Shown here: in pieces, positions 18,243-26,818 of the stretch
Position numbering within the stretch: position 1 is the stretch's first letter
How the letters are laid out: the number at the start of each line of letters is the position of its first letter
Assembly: GCA_903895725.1 (NCBI GenBank)
Contig: CAITUV010000042.1
Coordinates: 1-47,011, forward strand
DNA: 47,011 nt
From: an uncultured Myxococcales bacterium
GTDB lineage: Bacteria > Myxococcota_A > UBA9042 > CAIXZC01
Direction of reading: 5' to 3'
Translations under genes and position numbers: made by a program
Notes under the pieces: generated by a model
The model's input: only the letters and a program-made list of their open reading frames with translations
Told to the model about the DNA's origin: nothing
Database searches by the model: none

Positions 18243-19601
18243 TCACTCTCCAACCACGACGAACCGTCCCCAGGCCTCAAAATCGGGGTTGGCGCCTTCA
18301 GACCAGGCGGAAAAGACGACGTGATCATTGACCCGGGTCAACGCTGCAGGGTAGGGGGCCGCATAGGTGTTGTTGACCTTCGTGAGCAACCCCGCCGGTG
18401 CCGGAGAGTCGGGAAACCCGGCGCAACGCCGCAGGTAGAGGTGGTTCTTCAGGCCCCCCTGGTTCTCGTACCAGACTACCGCCGGTTGACCGGCCAGAGA
18501 GACGACGGCCGGGGTGTGGTTCAGGAGCCCCGCCCCTCCAAGCACGCACGGTGAGGAGTCGGGAGCAGTCAACGAGCGGACCACGACAGTGCGCTTGCTG
18601 TCGGTCCCGGAATCGAATGCCAGGTACGCTGCATCGCCGCCGGCCACGCTGCCGCTGAACGACATCCCCTGGTCCGAAGCATCGGATGGAGCGAGCATGC
18701 TTCCATTGCTCTCCTGAACGGCCACCTGCACCTTGTCGTCCCCGTCCACGACCTGTCGGGTCCATGCGACGAGCACGTTTCCCTGGTGGGAGGCCAGGGC
18801 GGGATACACCTGGGAGGCGGCAGGCTCGAATGCGGCCAGCGTTCCCGTTTCGGCTACGGTCCCGTCCTTTCCAACGCCTGTGAGCACGACCTGGAAACCC
18901 TGAGCACCTTCGACCGCCGCTGCCGTGGCGAGAACGAATCCGCCATCCGTTGAGGTCACGGCGGGCATCCAGGCATTGGCCGTGGTCGCAGTGTCCGGGG
19001 CGAGAGTGGGGAGGTCGACGGGGAGCTCGGACAGGGGAGTGCCGTCCACGCCGAAGGTCCGGAAGTAGGTGGAGAGGTTGTCCGGAAACTGGCCGTTGTC
19101 CTGCTGCCACGCCACGAGTACGGCATCCCCCGAGATGGCGATGGCCGGATCCAGCTCGTTGAACAGGGGCGTCTCGTGAAGCAGGAACGGCGCCACCAGG
19201 ACCTTGCCGTCACAGGCGATGCGGGTCGTCACGACGTCGAAGCTCGAGCCCTCGTCGGGGGTGCTGAGCGCCACCCAGACGCTGCTGCCGTCCGATGCCG
19301 CGGCCACGTGGATCTGAGTCTTGGGTCCGTCCGGATAAAGCGCTATGGGCTCCTTGAAGGGAGATTCGCACGGATTCGGTGCTCCGACGTCGACGTCCAG
19401 CGCGTCCAGCGATGGGAGGTCGGGCATGGAATCCTCCGTGACTTCGTCCGGAACGACCGTCTCCGGAGAGGCCGCAGTGTCCACTCGGGAGTCGAAGGTC
19501 CCGGAGTCCGCACCAGCGAGTGCGTCCGGCTCAGCCTTCGAGCCGTCCGGGCTGCAGGCGACAGGCAGCAGGCACAGGAGCAGGAGCATCCAGCCTCTCA
19601 T
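18243..19601 (-). CDS. Surface lipoprotein, beta-propeller-like, 452 aa
   Basis: Short signal peptide with lipobox PVAC (Cys16), an Asp/Glu/Ser-rich linker to about residue 75, then one long domain with few cysteines. Recurrent short strands such as PAIAISGDAVLVAWQQDNG, ALASHQGNVLVAWTR, PAVVSLAGQPAVVWYE and HVVFSAWSEG repeat about every 50-60 residues, as in beta-propellers. Many deltaproteobacterial secreted proteins have this pattern. No enzyme motif was recognised. GGAGG lies 6 bases before ATG 19601. It starts 25 bp after the stalk lipoprotein gene ends, so the two are probably one transcript. Confidence 0.82.
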   Translation of the reverse strand: MRGWMLLLLCLLPVACSPDGSKAEPDALAGADSGTFDSRVDTAASPETVVPDEVTEDSMPDLPSLDALDVDVGAPNPCESPFKEPIALYPDGPKTQIHVAAASDGSSVWVALSTPDEGSSFDVVTTRIACDGKVLVAPFLLHETPLFNELDPAIAISGDAVLVAWQQDNGQFPDNLSTYFRTFGVDGTPLSELPVDLPTLAPDTATTANAWMPAVTSTDGGFVLATAAAVEGAQGFQVVLTGVGKDGTVAETGTLAAFEPAASQVYPALASHQGNVLVAWTRQVVDGDDKVQVAVQESNGSMLAPSDASDQGMSFSGSVAGGDAAYLAFDSGTDSKRTVVVRSLTAPDSSPCVLGGAGLLNHTPAVVSLAGQPAVVWYENQGGLKNHLYLRRCAGFPDSPAPAGLLTKVNNTYAAPYPAALTRVNDHVVFSAWSEGANPDFEAWGRFVVVGE

Positions 19602-19626
19602 GACTTTCCTCCACGGGGCGAGCCGT

Positions 19627-22600
19627 TCAGTCCTTCACGTAAGCGAACATCCGGCCGCTGCCGTTCGTGTTGGTGGTTCCGGCGCAGCCCCACTGCGTGC
19701 CGAAGTGCATGTACATCTGGTACCCGACGTTGTAGTTGCCGCAATTGGGGTCCGACTGGTCGACCGACAGGATGTAGTCGGAGCCGTAGATCGAGTTCGA
19801 GGCCCCGACCCAGTCGTCGCACTGCTGGTCGAGCAGCACTTTGCCGGTCAGGACGAAGGCCCCGGAGGTGTACTCGGCCGATTCGTTGTTGTCCACGGAG
19901 CACGCAAAGCGGATCTGCTTGTGCCCCTCGCACAGGGGGTACCACTGTTTGCCCATGGTCCCTGCGCTGCCGGTGCCGGCGCACTGGGACCAGCCGTCGC
20001 CCGAGAGGTCCGGTCCCAGCGCTCCGGTGAAGCCGGGGACGGTCCGGCCGGTCGTAGGCACCGTGCAGTTGTTCGTGCAGGTGTCGGCATCATTCTGGTT
20101 GCCGTCGTCGCATTCTTCACCCGCTTCCTTCTGGCCGTTGCCACAGCATGGAGTGATGGGCTGGTAGACGCATCCCTGGCCCTCGAGGCAACTGTCCGCA
20201 GTACACTTGTTTGCGTCGTTGCAGGTGAGGGCCCCGGAGCCGACGCATTGCCCTCCGCTGCAGGTGTCGGTCACGGTGCACGGGTCGGAGTCGTTGCACC
20301 CGGCCGTGTTGTTCGAGAACACGCACCCCGTTGCCGGATTGCACGAGTCGTCGGTGCACGGGTTGGCGTCGTTGCACTGCTTCGTCGTGCCGGCCGTGCA
20401 CCAGCCGCCCTTGCACTGGTCCGAGTCGGTGCACTTGTTCCCGTCGTCGCAGGTCGAGGTGTTGGGCACGAACTGGCAGCCGGTTGCCGGATTGCACGAG
20501 TCGTCGGTGCACGGGTTGGCGTCATCGCACACGAGTGTGGGGCCGCCGACGCAAATCCCCTGGTCACACGCATCGCCGGTGGTGCAGGTGTTCTTGTCGT
20601 CGCACGGTCCGGCAGCAGGCATGTGCAGGCATCCCTTGGCCGGGTCGCAGGAGTCCTTGGTGCACGGGTTGGAATCGTCGCAGTCGAGGGGGCCGCTTCC
20701 CTTGCACGCGCCGTTGGAGCAGGCATCAACAGTCGTACACGCATTGCCATCGTCGCAGGCAGCGGGGGCCGGCGTGAACTTGCATCCCACCTTGGCGTCG
20801 CACGAGTCTGCCGTGCAGGGGTTGCCGTCGACGCAGCTGAGCGTCGCGCTCCCGATGCAGCCTCCCAACTGGCAATGGTCCCCGGTGGTGCAGAGGTCCT
20901 TGTCATCGCACGGTCCATCGGTGAGGAGGTGCCCGCACCCGGTCGCCGGACTGCACAGGTCCTTGGTGCACGGGTTGGAATCGTCGCAGTCCGGAGCACC
21001 GCTGCCCTTGCATGCCCCGTTCACGCACGCATCGACGGCGGTACACGCGTTACCGTCGTCGCACAGCCCCTCGGCAGACGTGTGCAGGCAGCCGGTCGCC
21101 TGGTCGCAGGAGTCCTTGGTGCATGGATTGCCGTCGTCGCAAGCAAGCTGCGCACCTCCGATGCAAGCTCCGTCCGAGCAGGCGTCCGCAGTCGAGCACA
21201 CGTTGCCGTCATTGCACGGGAGAGCGTTCGGGAGGTGGACGCAGCCGGCCTGGGCATCGCAGGAATCGTCGGTGCACGGGTTTCCGTCGTTGCAGTTGAG
21301 GGCCTGTCCCTGCTTGCATGCCCCGCTCACGCAGTGCTCGCCGACCGTGCACGGATTCCCGTCATTGCAGGCAAACCCCTCGTGCGCCGGAACCAGGGAG
21401 CACGAGCCGTTGGCCGGATTGCAGGAGGCCGCAAGGCAGAACTGGTCCACACCTGCGGGCGGCTCGGGGCAAGTGACCACGGAGGCGGGGTCCACCTCAC
21501 ACTGGTAGGGCAGGGTGGCCACGGAGCACAGGAGCTTCCCGTTGCACAGGTCCCCGTCCTCGAGAGCCGCACAGTCCCCATTGGCCTGGCAGTCGCAGTT
21601 GACCCCGACGCCAGCACAGGCACCGTCACCGCAGCGGTCGGCAACCGTGCAGGGATCCCCGTCGTCACAGTCCAGGTCGTTGTTGACGTAGAAACAGCCT
21701 CCGGCGTCGTTGCAGGAGTCGTCGGTGCAGGGATTCCCGTCATCGCAGTCCACGGAGGTGCCCAAGCAACTTCCCTCCTTGCATGTGTCGGCAATGGTGC
21801 ACGGATTGCCGTCCTTGCACTCGTCACCGGTCAGAGCGACATGCTCGCACCCCTCTTCCCCCTTGCAGACGTCATCCGTGCAGTCGTTGCCGTCGTCGCA
21901 GAGGTCCACGTACTTGCCTTCCTGGAACAGGGCCTCGTCCACGTCGCCGTCGCAATTGTCGTCCTGAGCGTTGCAGACTTCCTGGGCCGGGGCCTTCGCA
22001 TCGCACTCGGTCAGGCCGTCCTTGGTGCAGAATCGTTTGCCAGCGCACGTGCCCCACTCGTTGGTGGACTCGCATGGCGTGGACAGCCCGAGGTCCACGG
22101 CCTTCTTGGTACACGGGCAGACCCCCGCCTCGGCGACGCATTGCTGGGTCGTCACGCCATCCACCGTGAGGGCCTCCGCACATGAGAATCCCCAGGGACA
22201 GTCGCCATCGGACACGCACTTTCCGCCGCAAAAGCCGCCCGCCTTCCCGTAGTCGATACAGGCATCGTCCGCTCCGGCTGCGCCTTTGCAGTCCGCAGTC
22301 GCTCCGCAGGGAAGGCAGAGGTTGGCGTAGTCGGAGATGCAGATCCAGACCACGTCCGGTGCGGTCCCGGGGACCTGCTGGCACGACCAGCCGGACGGGC
22401 ACTCCGTCTGGCATTCGAGCGTGCAGACGTCTTCGCCCATGTGGCCCACGCACCAGCCCGACAGACAATCTTCGTTCTCGTCGCACGGGTCCAGGAAACA
22501 CCCCTGGCCTTCCTCGCAGGCAGGCCCTTCCGCCTCCTTCGCTTCCTCGGGGAACCGAAGGTCCGGCAGGTACGGCGGCAAGTCGGGCTCGCTCCCCTCC

Positions 22601-22743
22601 TCGGCCCTCACGTCCTTGTCGTCGGGGACATCGGCAGAGCGGGTGTCACCGGCAACTTCGTGACCGGCGTCGCCCACCTCGGTCGACGGGCTGCTGCATG
22701 CAACGAAGAACAGGCCGATCGCAAGAACGGAGAAGCTGCGCAT
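19627..22743 (-). CDS. Stalk lipoprotein A: DGNPCT (CTDC-like) repeats with unique tip, 1038 aa
   Basis: Lipobox FVAC (Cys16) and an acidic linker. A conserved cysteine-rich head (about residues 60-275) contains QGCFLDPC, CLSGWCVGHMGEDVC, FCGGKC and CPWGFSC, and ends in a MopE-type DDNCDGDVDE. Residues 275-860 are a long series of CDDGNPCTxDSCD...GCxH units. They match the pattern of the Dictyostelium CTDC repeat (Pfam PF00526) as I know it. A myxobacterial disulfide repeat (CGNGQKEAGEECDDGN) then leads to a tip of about 140 residues that lacks the repeat. The true start is ATG 22743 with GGAGG 7 bases upstream; the frame remains open to 23568 only by chance. Paralogous to the genes at 30691 and 40627. 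Confidence 0.9.
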   Translation of the reverse strand: MRSFSVLAIGLFFVACSSPSTEVGDAGHEVAGDTRSADVPDDKDVRAEEGSEPDLPPYLPDLRFPEEAKEAEGPACEEGQGCFLDPCDENEDCLSGWCVGHMGEDVCTLECQTECPSGWSCQQVPGTAPDVVWICISDYANLCLPCGATADCKGAAGADDACIDYGKAGGFCGGKCVSDGDCPWGFSCAEALTVDGVTTQQCVAEAGVCPCTKKAVDLGLSTPCESTNEWGTCAGKRFCTKDGLTECDAKAPAQEVCNAQDDNCDGDVDEALFQEGKYVDLCDDGNDCTDDVCKGEEGCEHVALTGDECKDGNPCTIADTCKEGSCLGTSVDCDDGNPCTDDSCNDAGGCFYVNNDLDCDDGDPCTVADRCGDGACAGVGVNCDCQANGDCAALEDGDLCNGKLLCSVATLPYQCEVDPASVVTCPEPPAGVDQFCLAASCNPANGSCSLVPAHEGFACNDGNPCTVGEHCVSGACKQGQALNCNDGNPCTDDSCDAQAGCVHLPNALPCNDGNVCSTADACSDGACIGGAQLACDDGNPCTKDSCDQATGCLHTSAEGLCDDGNACTAVDACVNGACKGSGAPDCDDSNPCTKDLCSPATGCGHLLTDGPCDDKDLCTTGDHCQLGGCIGSATLSCVDGNPCTADSCDAKVGCKFTPAPAACDDGNACTTVDACSNGACKGSGPLDCDDSNPCTKDSCDPAKGCLHMPAAGPCDDKNTCTTGDACDQGICVGGPTLVCDDANPCTDDSCNPATGCQFVPNTSTCDDGNKCTDSDQCKGGWCTAGTTKQCNDANPCTDDSCNPATGCVFSNNTAGCNDSDPCTVTDTCSGGQCVGSGALTCNDANKCTADSCLEGQGCVYQPITPCCGNGQKEAGEECDDGNQNDADTCTNNCTVPTTGRTVPGFTGALGPDLSGDGWSQCAGTGSAGTMGKQWYPLCEGHKQIRFACSVDNNESAEYTSGAFVLTGKVLLDQQCDDWVGASNSIYGSDYILSVDQSDPNCGNYNVGYQMYMHFGTQWGCAGTTNTNGSGRMFAYVKD

Positions 22744-22808
22744 GGGAAATCCTCCACTCAGGCGGCCGCATTCTGCCCAGTTTGCGCCGCGTTGCCAAGG
22801 CAAGCCTG

Positions 22809-23468
22809 CTACGAGGCCATCCGATGCTTCTCGATCCAGTGACCCCAGGGAAGAAGAAGAATGAAGGCCAGCGTGGGCAGCGCCAGGACCTGCTGCGGAA
22901 TTCCAACCGGCGGCTGGGGACCGAAGTGGTTCGCCAGGAAGAGCACGAGGAAGAAAGTGAGCAAGGTCCAGGGGGCAACGACGCCCACCCGTCCCCGGGC
23001 TCGAGTTGCGCTCAGGTAGCTCCATGCCGCGCCTGCAAAAATCAGGAGCTCGGCGAGCATCGTTCCGACCAGGCTGTTCCACAGGCCGAGACCGACCTTG
23101 GGCGACCCGTCGAACAGGAGCGGCAGGTCCGGAGCGTGGGCGATCCAGTCCAACACCCAGTGGCTGAGCACCAGCCCGCCGATTACGAACGCCACCTTGG
23201 CAGACCGATACAGCCGCAGAGCCAGGAGGGCTGCCAGCGCGGACCAGGCGAGGCTCATTGCCAGCCCGTGCGACCAGGGATACGAGAGGAACTCCAGCGG
23301 CATCATCACCGTCGTACCCGGAGAAACACTCATCCGCTCGATGCCCGTCACCATGAGCAGCCCGCACAGGACGTCCAGCGTCTGGCTGGCCAGCAGCAGG
23401 ACCCCGAGCGAAACCTGGGGCGTGATTCTCTTGGCCGCCAGCCCAAGGCCCAGATGTGCGATGAACAT
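22809..23468 (-). CDS. Inner-membrane protein, DUF457/YdjM-like, 219 aa
   Basis: A polytopic membrane protein with about five or six hydrophobic segments. The N-terminus MFIAHLGLGLAAKR and the motifs LLASQTLDVLCG, YPWSHGLAMSL, VLSHWVLDWIAHAPDLPL and GLGLWNS match proteins often labelled metal-dependent hydrolase (DUF457/YdjM). The conserved His and Asp residues are H5, the D of QTLD, the H of WSHG, and the H/D of SHWVLDWIAH. The catalytic role is unproven. ATG 23468 shares one base with the TGA of the upstream gene (TGATG), and GGGAGGG lies 6 bases upstream, so translation is probably coupled. Confidence 0.82.
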   Translation of the reverse strand: MFIAHLGLGLAAKRITPQVSLGVLLLASQTLDVLCGLLMVTGIERMSVSPGTTVMMPLEFLSYPWSHGLAMSLAWSALAALLALRLYRSAKVAFVIGGLVLSHWVLDWIAHAPDLPLLFDGSPKVGLGLWNSLVGTMLAELLIFAGAAWSYLSATRARGRVGVVAPWTLLTFFLVLFLANHFGPQPPVGIPQQVLALPTLAFILLLPWGHWIEKHRMAS

Positions 23469-24499
23469 CAGCGTCCCTCCCCGTTGGCCGTGGTCGCGGC
23501 AGCGCCAGCCCCCGTGCTCTCTGCCTCCGGAATGTCGGCGTACACGCACAGGTCCAGGCCCTGGTCACGAACCTGCGTCACGACATCCTCCCACAGCGCC
23601 TGAACGTGCTCGGCGTCGGGCTGCGGGTTCATGCGCTGCCAGGTATTGAGCTTGTCGTCCACCACGCCCGGAATGCGGATCGTGGGACGGGCAAAGCCGC
23701 GCGTGTCGTCCGGCTCGTAAGGCTTGCAGGGGAAGAAGCTGAACATGCCGGACACGGGCTTCTCATGGGTCGCTCCGAAGTAAAGGCGGTACACCGATTT
23801 CTGTCCCGGCGTACGGACGCTTGCCTCGTAGGTGATGGGAAACAGCGTCACGTCGAAGTACTGGGGCGGCACGCGGTCGGACAGCGCCTCCCTGAAGTTG
23901 TCGCTGTCGTAGGCAACGAAGTCCCGGACCACGAGCACCGTGTCGAGCACGAAATGGTCCCCGCCGCGATTCGAGCCGAACAGAATCACGGAGCCGGGCA
24001 ACAGGCGCTGCATCTCCGTCGGCCCGTAGCGGGAGTTCTGCTTGCAGTTCCCATAGAGGAAGCTGCCCCCGTAGACGAACGGATCCGTGTTCATGAGCGG
24101 CGGGTCATTCTCGAAGAACGGCCGGAACACGGGCCGGAAAAGAGTCTCCGGCTCATCCCGCTGCTCGGGGGCAAGCTTCGACAACACCTTGGAGGGCGGC
24201 TCCCATTCCCCCCATGCCACCACGTCACCAGCAATCGCTCCGCCGTCCGGAGTGACTCGTCTGGCCGCGATCTTCATGAACTTGCGGCGATGCGGATCCG
24301 TGTTCCAGGAACGTTCGTCCGGCAGGTCGGGAACGTGCTCGGAACCGGGATGATGGAACTGGACGAAGTAGAGGCGGTCCCGCTTGCCTTTGCCAGGCGC
24401 CTCCACCGGTCGGACAGGGGGGGCGGAGCAGGACCAGAGCAACGCCGAAATCACGGTCGCACAAGCTTTCCAGGAGCCCTCGATGTCCTTCCCTCGCAT
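23468..24499 (-). CDS. Lipoprotein of an uncharacterised family (GEWEPPS/LYGNCKQ), 343 aa
   Basis: Signal peptide with lipobox LWSC (Cys24), then a soluble domain. Its strongly conserved-looking motifs are FVQFHHPGSEH, WNTDPHRRKFM, VAWGEWEPPS, NTDPFVYGGSFLYGNCKQ and LLPGSVILFGSNRGGDHFVLDTV. I do not recognise the family with confidence. The combination of GEWEPPS, NCKQ and ILFGS resembles uncharacterised bacterial proteins that lack a signal peptide, so lipid anchoring would be unusual. ATG 24499 is chosen because GGAGG lies 6 bases upstream. The stop overlaps the DUF457-like membrane protein start, suggesting the two proteins act together. Confidence 0.75.
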   Translation of the reverse strand: MRGKDIEGSWKACATVISALLWSCSAPPVRPVEAPGKGKRDRLYFVQFHHPGSEHVPDLPDERSWNTDPHRRKFMKIAARRVTPDGGAIAGDVVAWGEWEPPSKVLSKLAPEQRDEPETLFRPVFRPFFENDPPLMNTDPFVYGGSFLYGNCKQNSRYGPTEMQRLLPGSVILFGSNRGGDHFVLDTVLVVRDFVAYDSDNFREALSDRVPPQYFDVTLFPITYEASVRTPGQKSVYRLYFGATHEKPVSGMFSFFPCKPYEPDDTRGFARPTIRIPGVVDDKLNTWQRMNPQPDAEHVQALWEDVVTQVRDQGLDLCVYADIPEAESTGAGAAATTANGEGR

Positions 24500-24602
24500 G
24501 GTCCGCCTCCGCAGTCGAATCCGGCGTCCCAATGATGTTGGAGCAACCGGAGCAGGAATGCAACCCGATTGGCGGAAACCTGCGAAGCCACAACCGGGGG
24601 GC

Positions 24603-24875
24603 CTACTTGCACCCCTTGGCGAAGGCCTCGTTGATGGCCTGCTCGAGCTCCGCCCGCTTCCCTTCGTCGGCCGTGTTGATGACGGCCTGGAGATCGTCGC
24701 TCACCGTCTTGATCTCTGCCTGGATCTTCACATTGCCCGGCTCGGCCTGCAGCTTGGTGGCCAGGTCGGCCAGCTTGCACTTGTGGATCTTGCCGCTTGC
24801 CACAAGCTCGGAATCCGGTCCGCATCCGACAGCCAGCAAGACACACGCGGCAAGCACGGCACCAAGAGCTTTCAT
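24603..24875 (-). CDS. Small lipoprotein with coiled-coil-like helix, 90 aa
   Basis: Lipobox AVGC (Cys18) followed by about 70 residues that are mostly helical and charged. They include KLADLATKLQAE, KIQAEIKTVSDDLQAV and KRAELEQAINEAFAKGC, with Cys33 and Cys89 possibly disulfide-linked. GGGAGGG lies 7 bases before ATG 24875. No family recognised; the size and helix pattern suit a periplasmic small lipoprotein. Confidence 0.8.
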   Translation of the reverse strand: MKALGAVLAACVLLAVGCGPDSELVASGKIHKCKLADLATKLQAEPGNVKIQAEIKTVSDDLQAVINTADEGKRAELEQAINEAFAKGCK

Positions 24876-25037
24876 GACATATCCCTCCCTGGTTGGTCCT
24901 TTGAACGACTTGGCCCCTCCATTCGTGCGCCCTTCCCGCCGGCATTGTCAAGCAGAACGTGCCCGGCCAGGGTTGGTGTCCGGCGGGTGGATGGAGGCGG
25001 GGTGGCCTGAGGATCCTGGTGCGCCTCGTCCGGTCCG

Positions 25038-25859
25038 CTACAGGGCAGGAACCTGAGGCATCTTCGGGGCGCTCGAGTCCCCGCTGGAACTGACGGACAG
25101 GAAGCCTTTGAAGCCGGCATCGCAGAGCTCGATGGAAACGGGACTCCCGTCGAACACGGTCTGCGACAGCGTCATCGCAGTCGCCGTGAAGATCCTGGAC
25201 AGATTGGGTGAAGAGTCGACAATCGTCCGATCCGCAACGATTCGGACCAGTGGCTGTCCGCCGGGTTTGGATACCTGGATGATCATGTCGAGATCATCGG
25301 CCGAGCCCTCGGTGAGCGTGGCGACTACAGAGGCTGCCTGAGCTTCCGTGACCCCGTCCTTGATGTACACGTCGCTCTTCTTGAGCGAGACGTGGGTTCC
25401 AATGTCCATGGCCTCGATTTCCCGGTCGTTCTTCAATTCGGTGTTCGCGATGCAGATCACCGTTCGTGCGCCGCCAAAGACTCGCTGGGATATGGCCGCA
25501 GCAAAGAAGCTGAAGACGTGGTCCGTCGACGTATCCCTGACCGCCTCGTCGGTGCGGACGAGCTGGACCTTGATGACCCCGTCGTCCCGGGACACTCGAA
25601 CCGTGGCCGGGCGGTCCGAGAAGTAGCCCTCCTGCTTGAGGAAGTTCCCGAGGGCCTGGGCTTCGGACTCCTCGACCGAGCTGTCGTATCGCACCTCACT
25701 TTCACCAATCTTGACGGCCGTCGCCCCTTCCATGAAGAACGTGACCGAGCTGTAGAGGGCGACAAGGCCCACGGCAGCAGAGATGATCCGGACAACCGGG
25801 GACTTGAAGATACGGGTCAGACGATCCGAGTTGACCGAAGCGTTCAAGTGAGCCTCCAT
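25038..25859 (-). CDS. Single-pass membrane protein with internally duplicated domain, 273 aa
   Basis: One transmembrane helix (about residues 22-42) follows a short cytoplasmic segment, so most of the protein is extracytoplasmic. Residues 54-143 and 162-251 are two copies of the same unit. They share SxVxEAQA, VRVS...VQLV against IQVS...VRIV, and AAISQRVFGG against MTLSQTVFDG. The family is not recognised. ATG 25859 has no ribosome site. An in-frame TTG at 25847 has GGAGG five bases upstream and may be the real start (269 aa). The gene is divergent from the redox operon; 254 bp separate them. Confidence 0.78.
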   Translation of the reverse strand: MEAHLNASVNSDRLTRIFKSPVVRIISAAVGLVALYSSVTFFMEGATAVKIGESEVRYDSSVEESEAQALGNFLKQEGYFSDRPATVRVSRDDGVIKVQLVRTDEAVRDTSTDHVFSFFAAAISQRVFGGARTVICIANTELKNDREIEAMDIGTHVSLKKSDVYIKDGVTEAQAASVVATLTEGSADDLDMIIQVSKPGGQPLVRIVADRTIVDSSPNLSRIFTATAMTLSQTVFDGSPVSIELCDAGFKGFLSVSSSGDSSAPKMPQVPAL

Positions 25860-26057
25860 AGTTGGCCCGGCGGCGGACCCGCCCGACCGGGTTGAATCGC
25901 TGGGCAGTCGCTCAACGTCCGTCTCCAGCTCGAAACTCAGCCTAGACCAATTGGCCGGCGGAGTAAATGGGAGAGCCCGCCCCGCCCTGTCGAGGCAGCG
26001 CTCTCCCGACGCAAGGGTTCACGAGCCGCATTCGGCATGCAAACCCAAGTTATCCCA

Positions 26058-26108
26058 TTGTCTTTATGGAAAGAGGGGCTATCTTGTGCCTCGTGAGCCG
26101 TGAGGAGG
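26058..26108 (+). promoter_or_regulatory. Putative promoter and ribosome site of the redox operon
   Basis: TTGTCT (26058-26063), 16 bp, TATCTT (26080-26085), then GAGGAGG (26102-26108) five bases before ATG 26114. The leader would be only about 20 bases. Confidence 0.45.
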
Positions 26109-26113
26109 CATCC

Positions 26114-26818
26114 ATGCGCACTGCAATCCACGCAATCCCGGCAACGGTGCTTCTGCTCGTGCCGCCATTCCTGTTCGTCGGATGTGCCGGGGGCTCCGAG
26201 GGCAGGGAGGCGGCCTCGGCCGGCGACACGAGCCCGGCGGAAGAGGCCGTTGCGGGCGAGACGGCAGACGATAATCTGGCCGTCGTGCCCGACCTGCCCC
26301 CCGAGGTTGGATACCCACCGGAGCCCTACGGTTACACCGAGGGCCAGACGGTCGCCGACCTGAGCTTCTACGAGCCTGAGACCGGCGACACAATTCACCT
26401 GCACCAGTGGTACCAGGATCCGAAGGTGAAGCTCCTGATGCTGGTCTCGACTGCCGCCTGGTGAGGAGCGTGCAGCGCGGAAGCCCGGGACGAGTTCGTC
26501 CCGTTCTATCAAGAGAAGAAGGATTTGGGATTCGAGGTCATCTACACCCTTTACGCGGATGCGCTGGATCGACCCATCTACGGTGATCCCAAGCTCAAGC
26601 TGGCTCACGATGCCGCGTTCAAGAAGTACGAGGCCACGGTCGGCTCGACGTGGCCGCTGTTGGCTGACATCGGCTGGCAGCTCGAGCCGTTCTTCGACGT
26701 CGAGGGGCTGCCGCTGGTCGTGCTCATCAAGACAGAGGACATGAGCGTTCTGATGGCCAAGGTCGGGCACAACTCCGAAGCAACCAAGGCCTTGATCGAA
26801 GGAGTCCTGGAGCCATGA
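26114..26818 (+). CDS. Selenocysteine-containing thioredoxin-fold lipoprotein (UxxC), 234 aa
   Basis: Read normally the frame stops at TGA 26462-26464. If TGA is read as selenocysteine the same frame continues 117 more codons to 26818. Residues 1-24 are a signal peptide with lipobox FVGC (Cys24). An acidic linker leads to VGYPPEPYGYTEGQTVADLSF and a strand KLLMLVSTAAW directly before U117-G-A-C120. After it come SAEARDEFVPFYQEKK and, at the C-terminus, a thioredoxin-type cis-Pro region (FFDVEGLPLVVLI). This is a TlpA/redoxin-like fold in which Sec replaces the first active-site Cys. A SECIS-like hairpin follows the TGA. The stop overlaps the cytochrome start by ATGA. The alternative, a nonsense pseudogene, is less likely because the frame, cis-Pro and overlap are intact. 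Confidence 0.85.
26462..26503 (+). promoter_or_regulatory. Sec UGA codon and SECIS-like hairpin
   Basis: After TGA 26462-26464, CGGGACG (26486-26492) and CGTCCCG (26497-26503) form a perfect 7-bp stem around loop AGTT. The loop begins 28 nt after the UGA and has G at its second position. As I recall the bacterial SECIS consensus, it asks for a loop 16-37 nt downstream, 3-14 nt long, with a G among its first two bases. All three are met. Confidence 0.7.

Noticed and set aside
19900..21800. Regularly spaced repeats that could suggest a CRISPR array
   Set aside because: They are in-frame coding repeats (DGNPCT units) with imperfect identity and no spacer structure; no cas genes nearby.
19345..22185. 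Plus-strand open frame of 946 codons opposite stalk A
   Set aside because: Antisense shadow of repetitive high-GC coding sequence. No ribosome site, signal peptide or family motif, while the minus strand has a lipobox and clear repeats.
17396..25859. A multi-gene defence island around the macro-SIR2 gene
   Set aside because: Neighbours are envelope and lipoprotein genes; no TIR, nuclease, restriction or integrase gene was found, so it is reported as a single-gene candidate.
26465..26818. Treating the second half of the Sec gene as a separate small gene starting at 26525
   Set aside because: No ribosome site before that start, and it would lack the active-site half of the fold; read-through as one protein explains everything.
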